This document shows, piece after piece, positions 29,117 to 32,970 of a DNA stretch of 32,970 bases (within the stretch, counting starts at the first letter, position 1; the number at the start of each line of letters is the position of its first letter). Both the position numbers and the translations under genes were made by a program. The notes under the pieces were generated by a model. The model searched no databases. It was not told the DNA's origin and was given only the letters and a program-made list of their open reading frames with translations. Source of the stretch: Acidobacteriota bacterium (GTDB lineage Bacteria; Acidobacteriota; Terriglobia; UBA7540); assembly GCA_003225365.1 (NCBI GenBank), contig QHZN01000220.1, positions 1 through 32,970 on the forward strand. The letters run 5' to 3'.

Positions 29117-30871
29117 TTAGCTCCTGGAATTCAACGAGCTTACGATTCCCTTACCTTCTTCAACGCAGACCACCTGATCGGCTCGAACGTTTTCGAGCGT
29201 CTCCACATGTCCGCTCGGCCAGCGGATTTCAAGCCGGTCCACCTTTGCGACCTGTCCAAGTCCGAAGTGGACGCGCAAATCGTTTTGGGAAGCCCAACTC
29301 CCTCCGCTTCTTACCTCATCAATCTGGTGATGCTTGCCGGTCACACATCGAATGCGTGCGCCGATGCCGCTGCGATTGGATTTTGTTCCGACGGTGCGAA
29401 TCTTAATCCAGTGGTTGCCACCCCTGGAAGGCCCCGGCGAATCGAGGCGCAAGAGTTCCGGCAAATCATTAACAGGGTTGACGACAACATCCATATTGCC
29501 GTCATTATCGAAATCGCCGAAACCGCAGCCACGCGCAGAAACGGGATTAAGGATGGCCTCCCCCAGTTCGCGCGAAACGTCCAGGAAGCGTCCGTTGCCG
29601 AGATTGTAATAGACGGTCTTGGGCTCGCGATATTGAATGTCGAGGCTCATATTTAGAATTTCCGGATAAATATGGCCGCTGGCCACGAAGATGTCAGGCC
29701 ACCCGTCGTTGTCGAGGTCAAAGAATCCGCAGCCCCAGCTCAGGTAGCGCGTGTTGATCCCCAGACCGGCCGAGAACGCCACGTCGTCAAAAAACCCGTT
29801 GCCGGTGTTGTGATAGAGCGACGCCGTGTCCTCGGAGAAGTTCGTCTTAAAGATGTCGAGCCAGCCGTCGCAATCGTAATCCGCGGCGGCCGCGCCCATG
29901 CCCGCCTGAGGCTTCCCATCCTGGCTGTAGGCGCAGCCGACCATGACCGCCACATCCGTAAAAGTGCCGTCGTGGTTGTTGCGATAAAGTGCGCTCGGCT
30001 GGGAATCATTGGCGACAAAAATGTCGGGCCAGCCGTCGTTGTCGAAATCCAGCGTCAGCACACCCAGCCCGTACGTGCCGGGCGTTTTCAGAATGCCGGC
30101 CCGCTCAGAGACGTCGGTGAACGTCCCGTCGCCATTGTTGTGAAACAAGATGTTCTTGCCGCCGGGCAGCCCGGGCGGTCCGCAGGCGACCTGGCGGCCT
30201 TTATACAAACACGGTCCGATCTCCGGCAGCGGCCAGGTAGAGGGGTCGCCGTCGCAATAATTTGCCACGAATAAATCGAGCTTGCCGTCGCGGTCGTAAT
30301 CCACAAATGCGCAGCCCGAGTTCCAGCGCGTACGCGTGCCCGCCACTCCTGTCTTTTCCGTGACATCGGTAAATGTCCCATCGCCGTTGTTGTGATAGAG
30401 AACGTTCTTGCCCCAATAAGTCACGAAAAGGTCGTCCTGTCCGTCGTTATCGTAGTCGCCGATGCAGACACCCTGGCCCCATCCTGAATGCGCGAGCCCG
30501 GCCTTTTCGGTCACGTCCGTGAACGTCCCGTCGCGATTGTTCTTGTAAAGGCGGTTCGTCGGCTCCTGGCCTTTCGGAAAGCCTTCCAGGCGCCAGCCGT
30601 TGACGAAGAACAGGTCCGGCCATCCGTCGTTATCGAAGTCGAAGAATGCCACGCCGCAGCCGGTGGTCTCGAGCAGATACTTATCGGACTTCTCGCCTCC
30701 GTAAATCGTCTTGTGGGTAATCCCCGCTTGGCGCGCCACGTTGGTGAAAGTAATGCCGGGCGAGAGTTGGGTGGCGCGCAGCCCACGCGGCCCGACCAGC
30801 GGAGCGCCCGCAAGCGCCCCAACTGTGCTCAGGAATCGACGCCTGGACCAATGTCTGTCTTTTGGTGCCAT
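29117..30871 (-). CDS. Exported FG-GAP/VCBS and ASPIC/UnbV protein (CRTAC1-like)
   Basis: 584 residues from the ATG at 30871. A twin-arginine leader (SRRRFLS, then a hydrophobic stretch) indicates folded export by Tat. Seven FG-GAP/VCBS blades follow, each with a DxDxDG-type calcium loop (FDFDNDGWPDLF, GDYDNDGQDDLF, VDYDRDGKLDLF, LDFDNDGWPDIF, ADYDCDGWLDIF, FDLDNDGWPDIF, GDFDNDGNMDVV). They are followed by the C-terminal ASPIC/UnbV domain (NHWIKIRTVG, GIGARIRC, DEVRSGGSWASQNDLRVHFGLG). The family is common in Acidobacteriota and Planctomycetes, without a known biochemical role. Start choice omits an upstream low-complexity extension. Confidence 0.85.
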   Translation of the reverse strand: MAPKDRHWSRRRFLSTVGALAGAPLVGPRGLRATQLSPGITFTNVARQAGITHKTIYGGEKSDKYLLETTGCGVAFFDFDNDGWPDLFFVNGWRLEGFPKGQEPTNRLYKNNRDGTFTDVTEKAGLAHSGWGQGVCIGDYDNDGQDDLFVTYWGKNVLYHNNGDGTFTDVTEKTGVAGTRTRWNSGCAFVDYDRDGKLDLFVANYCDGDPSTWPLPEIGPCLYKGRQVACGPPGLPGGKNILFHNNGDGTFTDVSERAGILKTPGTYGLGVLTLDFDNDGWPDIFVANDSQPSALYRNNHDGTFTDVAVMVGCAYSQDGKPQAGMGAAAADYDCDGWLDIFKTNFSEDTASLYHNTGNGFFDDVAFSAGLGINTRYLSWGCGFFDLDNDGWPDIFVASGHIYPEILNMSLDIQYREPKTVYYNLGNGRFLDVSRELGEAILNPVSARGCGFGDFDNDGNMDVVVNPVNDLPELLRLDSPGPSRGGNHWIKIRTVGTKSNRSGIGARIRCVTGKHHQIDEVRSGGSWASQNDLRVHFGLGQVAKVDRLEIRWPSGHVETLENVRADQVVCVEEGKGIVSSLNSRS

Positions 30872-30993
30872 CAGCCGTCCTTGTGGCTGTTGCGGCGGTC
30901 TACGTCCGCCGGTACTCGTTTCGGTCCTTCCCTCACGCACCTTCCGAACTTAGAATTAGGATAGTCGAGGAGTGAAAGTCTTGGCCAGAAGAT

Positions 30994-32322
30994 TCACTTG
31001 TGGGGGGAGGAAGGGGGATGCGCTGGGATGGCTTCCAGGTGAATTTCAGCCATTTCGTCGGTGGACTGTTCCCCCCAGGTGACCCGCTTTGGTGGATGGT
31101 TGGGGTTGCGCGGGTTGGCGGCGGAATTGTCAAATGTCATTTCCATATCCACGCGAGTACCCTGCGGCAGGAAAAGCGGCGAGTTGTACCAGTATTGCCG
31201 CTGCCAATCGAAGTCCCAGTCTTGGATATAGATAAGCGGGACCGACCCGCCGCTCGGCAGCTTGGCCGTGACTTTGACCGCGCGGCACAGCAGATGACAA
31301 TGCGGAATGATGCTCAGCACTTCGACATCCTCGGGCACAAAAACAAAGCTCGAGACTCTGTGCTCTGGTTCTCCTGGCGGAATATCTATGTCCATTGTGC
31401 CAACTGAAAGGTCGAAGGGGATGTGCTCGGGAGGTTGCTTGGCGAAGTAGAGCCCGAGAGAAATCTGCTCCTTCGCGGGCTGACGCGCAGGGTGAAAGTG
31501 AACCTGCACGACTACATCGCAATCTTTCTTGAGAAGCCGCGCCACGCCCGGAGGTTCGCGTTGGGGTTGGACGCCCGGCGTCCAGAATCCGATGTAGCCG
31601 GGGGCGGGAAATCCGAAGCCGCCAAAGCAGGGATAAGCGCCGGCACCCTGCGCCATCCTGCGGGCGGCGCCGAACTTATCCTCTACCACGATCGAGTGGT
31701 GAACCACTGGCCGGTAGCTCGGCCTCTCCTCAATCGCCACAACGTACCGGTCTTCCGTTAGGTGGGTGGGAAGAATGAAGCATTCGTACAGGTCCGGTGT
31801 GTTGGCGGGGACTTCGAAGGGTTGCGCCATGGTCAGCACGAGATCGGGCGACCCAAGTTGCCAGCCGGAAGTGAAGCGTGGTGCAGGTGGTTGCGCCTTC
31901 GGGTCGCCTTCAGGCATGCCTTCGCGGACCCAGCTTTCGAGAGTAGCGATCTCGGCGTCGCTCAGTCGTGGGTCACTCTGAAACTCACCGAAACCGGCAA
32001 CCGGCTTCCAGGGCGGCATGAGGCGGGCGCGAACAGCGGCGGCAATGGCCGGCCCCTGCTGTTTGGCGTCCTGGTATGTCAGAAGCGGTAAACGGGCAAC
32101 TTCTCCGGGGCGATGGCAGCTCGAACAATGGTCGTGAATGATCAGGGCAACATCTTGGAAATATGTGACTTGCTTGTCAGTTGCGAAGGCGTGTTGGATT
32201 GTGGGACCCTCTAGCGAATTAGCCAGGAAGGCCAGGGCTAAGACCAGCCCAATCTTAGTCCAAGATCTGGTGTGCCAAAGACACAACCGGAGACCTGGCG
32301 GGATATTGAGTCTGGAAATCAT
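30994..32322 (-). CDS. Monoheme cytochrome c fused to copper type II monooxygenase-like domain
   Basis: 442 residues. After a signal/anchor (~20-45) comes a cytochrome domain with CSSCH (~68) followed by RPGEVARLPLLTY and RARLMPPWKP, the pattern of exported heme proteins in Planctomycetes and Acidobacteriota. Residues ~150-430 resemble the copper type II, ascorbate-dependent monooxygenase (PHM/DBH) fold. Candidate copper ligands are H-H in VVHHSIVVED, HFH in VQVHFHP, HCH in IIPHCHLL and the Met in STDEMAEIHL. This suggests hydroxylation of an exported substrate with electrons supplied through the heme. First gene of the leftward operon with the ASPIC/UnbV and TPR genes. Divergent from the TonB receptor. 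Confidence 0.75.
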   Translation of the reverse strand: MISRLNIPPGLRLCLWHTRSWTKIGLVLALAFLANSLEGPTIQHAFATDKQVTYFQDVALIIHDHCSSCHRPGEVARLPLLTYQDAKQQGPAIAAAVRARLMPPWKPVAGFGEFQSDPRLSDAEIATLESWVREGMPEGDPKAQPPAPRFTSGWQLGSPDLVLTMAQPFEVPANTPDLYECFILPTHLTEDRYVVAIEERPSYRPVVHHSIVVEDKFGAARRMAQGAGAYPCFGGFGFPAPGYIGFWTPGVQPQREPPGVARLLKKDCDVVVQVHFHPARQPAKEQISLGLYFAKQPPEHIPFDLSVGTMDIDIPPGEPEHRVSSFVFVPEDVEVLSIIPHCHLLCRAVKVTAKLPSGGSVPLIYIQDWDFDWQRQYWYNSPLFLPQGTRVDMEMTFDNSAANPRNPNHPPKRVTWGEQSTDEMAEIHLEAIPAHPPSSPHK

Positions 32323-32477
32323 CTGCCCGTACGCGGAGCCAACTCAGCGGCGAAACTCGCAAATAAACTTAGTGCCTGAGATTCGGGCTGTCAAGGAATG
32401 CCCGCCCGTACCCGCTTGTCAGGCTTATCCGTCGCTTTGAAGAATCAAGCCGTCTCTGCACTCAGGCTATAACCTGG

Positions 32478-32506
32478 TTGACAAGCCTCTCTAATCCGTT
32501 TAGATT
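32478..32506 (+). promoter_or_regulatory. Sigma-70-like promoter of the TonB-dependent receptor gene
   Basis: TTGACA (perfect, 32478-32483), a 17-base spacer and TAGATT (32501-32506). It leaves a leader of ~87 bases, with GGGAGGG (32584-32590) 8 bases before the ATG at 32599. Confidence 0.6.
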
Positions 32507-32598
32507 ACACCGGTCTCGGGACGTACTGGGATTCCTGCTGTACTTGCGCCGTGTTGGTCTTGGGCTAATCAGCAAAAAATAAAGGGAGGGAGTCTACC

Positions 32599-32970
32599 AT
32601 GACGCCTCGCCGCCTGAACGTCGCGCTGGTTCTTGTGGCTTTGGGTCTTCTTTGCCCCGTCGAGAAGGCCTGGCCGCAAATCGTGTTTGGAAACATCGTC
32701 GGAACCGTAACCGATACATCCGGTGGCGCAGTCCCCGATGCTAAGATCACCGTGACGAACGTCGGACAAGGGGTCAGTTTCAACGCCTTGAGCAATTCGT
32801 CCGGGAACTACGAGCAGACTCACCTGATTCCGGGGACGTACAGCGTCAAGGTGGAAAAACAGGGTTTCCAAACATACGTGCAGGAGAACATTGCGGTCGC
32901 CGCGGATACCACGACGCAGGTGAACGTCGTCCTCAAGATCGGCGCCGTCACGCAGGTGGTTACGGTGACC
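32599..32970 (+). CDS. TonB-dependent receptor with carboxypeptidase-regulatory-like domain (partial)
   Basis: The first 124 residues are in the window and the gene continues beyond it. A signal peptide (MTPRRLNVALVLVALGLL..., cleavage near WPQ) is followed by a CarboxypepD_reg-like domain: GNIVGTVTDTSGGAVPDAKITVTN, GNYEQTHLIPGTYSVKVEKQGF and VVLKIGAVTQVVTVT. This start is typical of Oar-like TonB-dependent transporters, which are numerous in Acidobacteriota. The plug and barrel are out of view, so the substrate cannot be guessed. Strong promoter and ribosome binding site support the start. Confidence 0.85.
   Translation, partial: MTPRRLNVALVLVALGLLCPVEKAWPQIVFGNIVGTVTDTSGGAVPDAKITVTNVGQGVSFNALSNSSGNYEQTHLIPGTYSVKVEKQGFQTYVQENIAVAADTTTQVNVVLKIGAVTQVVTVT

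Noticed and set aside
1..32970. CRISPR array, rRNA or intact insertion sequence
   Set aside because: No regularly spaced repeats, rRNA-like stretches or complete transposase were seen. The only recombinase is the truncated one at 26272-26769.

Overview
The window looks like a chromosome segment of an Acidobacteriota bacterium, probably from a metagenome assembly. The basis is indirect: moderate to high GC, the start of an Oar-type TonB-dependent receptor with a carboxypeptidase-regulatory-like domain, a TPR / CRTAC1-like ASPIC-UnbV / cytochrome-monooxygenase trio, and many c-type cytochromes. No marker gene fixes the taxonomy. There are about 30 genes, one tRNA, at least three decayed genes and several repeats.

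Layout. 1-4159: end of an unknown gene, a secreted BNR-repeat protein, an intact VapBC-like toxin-antitoxin pair and a secreted amidohydrolase. 4233-11125: an ArsP/DUF318-type permease with its own promoter and operator-like palindrome, then a probable regulon headed by a CRP/FNR-like site. This regulon holds a radical SAM/SPASM gene whose 5' end has decayed, a ten-heme MtrA/DmsE-type cytochrome, an MtrB/PioB-type outer-membrane barrel, a monoheme cytochrome c, a NapC/NrfH-like membrane multiheme cytochrome and a small membrane protein. Together these form a complete-looking route from quinol to the cell surface, or the reverse. Gene content matches the MtoAB-CymA-MtoD / MtrAB set of iron-oxidising and metal-reducing bacteria. 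This is the most interesting system in the window.

11359-18210: two overlapping thymidylate-kinase-like P-loop genes (the second has Arg in place of the Walker A Lys), a MntA/HepT-type module whose HEPN toxin carries two in-frame stop codons, a CHAD protein, an APC transporter, a SixA phosphatase and a phospholipase-D-like protein. The MntA/HepT module sits between two imperfect direct repeats derived from the CHAD 3' end. 18371-21607: a seven-heme cytochrome converging on a FmdB / DUF72 / GNAT set. 21856-24852: a 998-residue PilZ-like plus coiled-coil protein with a nearly leaderless promoter. 25156-27400: tadA, tRNA-Ser(CGA), a GIY-YIG gene, a partial duplication of the tRNA-3'-end/GIY-YIG unit, an integrase remnant and an orphan fragment, which together look like an old integration site. 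27405-32322: a leftward operon of a cytochrome/copper-monooxygenase-like protein, an ASPIC/UnbV protein and a TPR protein. A TonB-dependent receptor starts divergently at 32599 and runs off the window.

All functional calls come from reading motifs by eye. No database search was possible.
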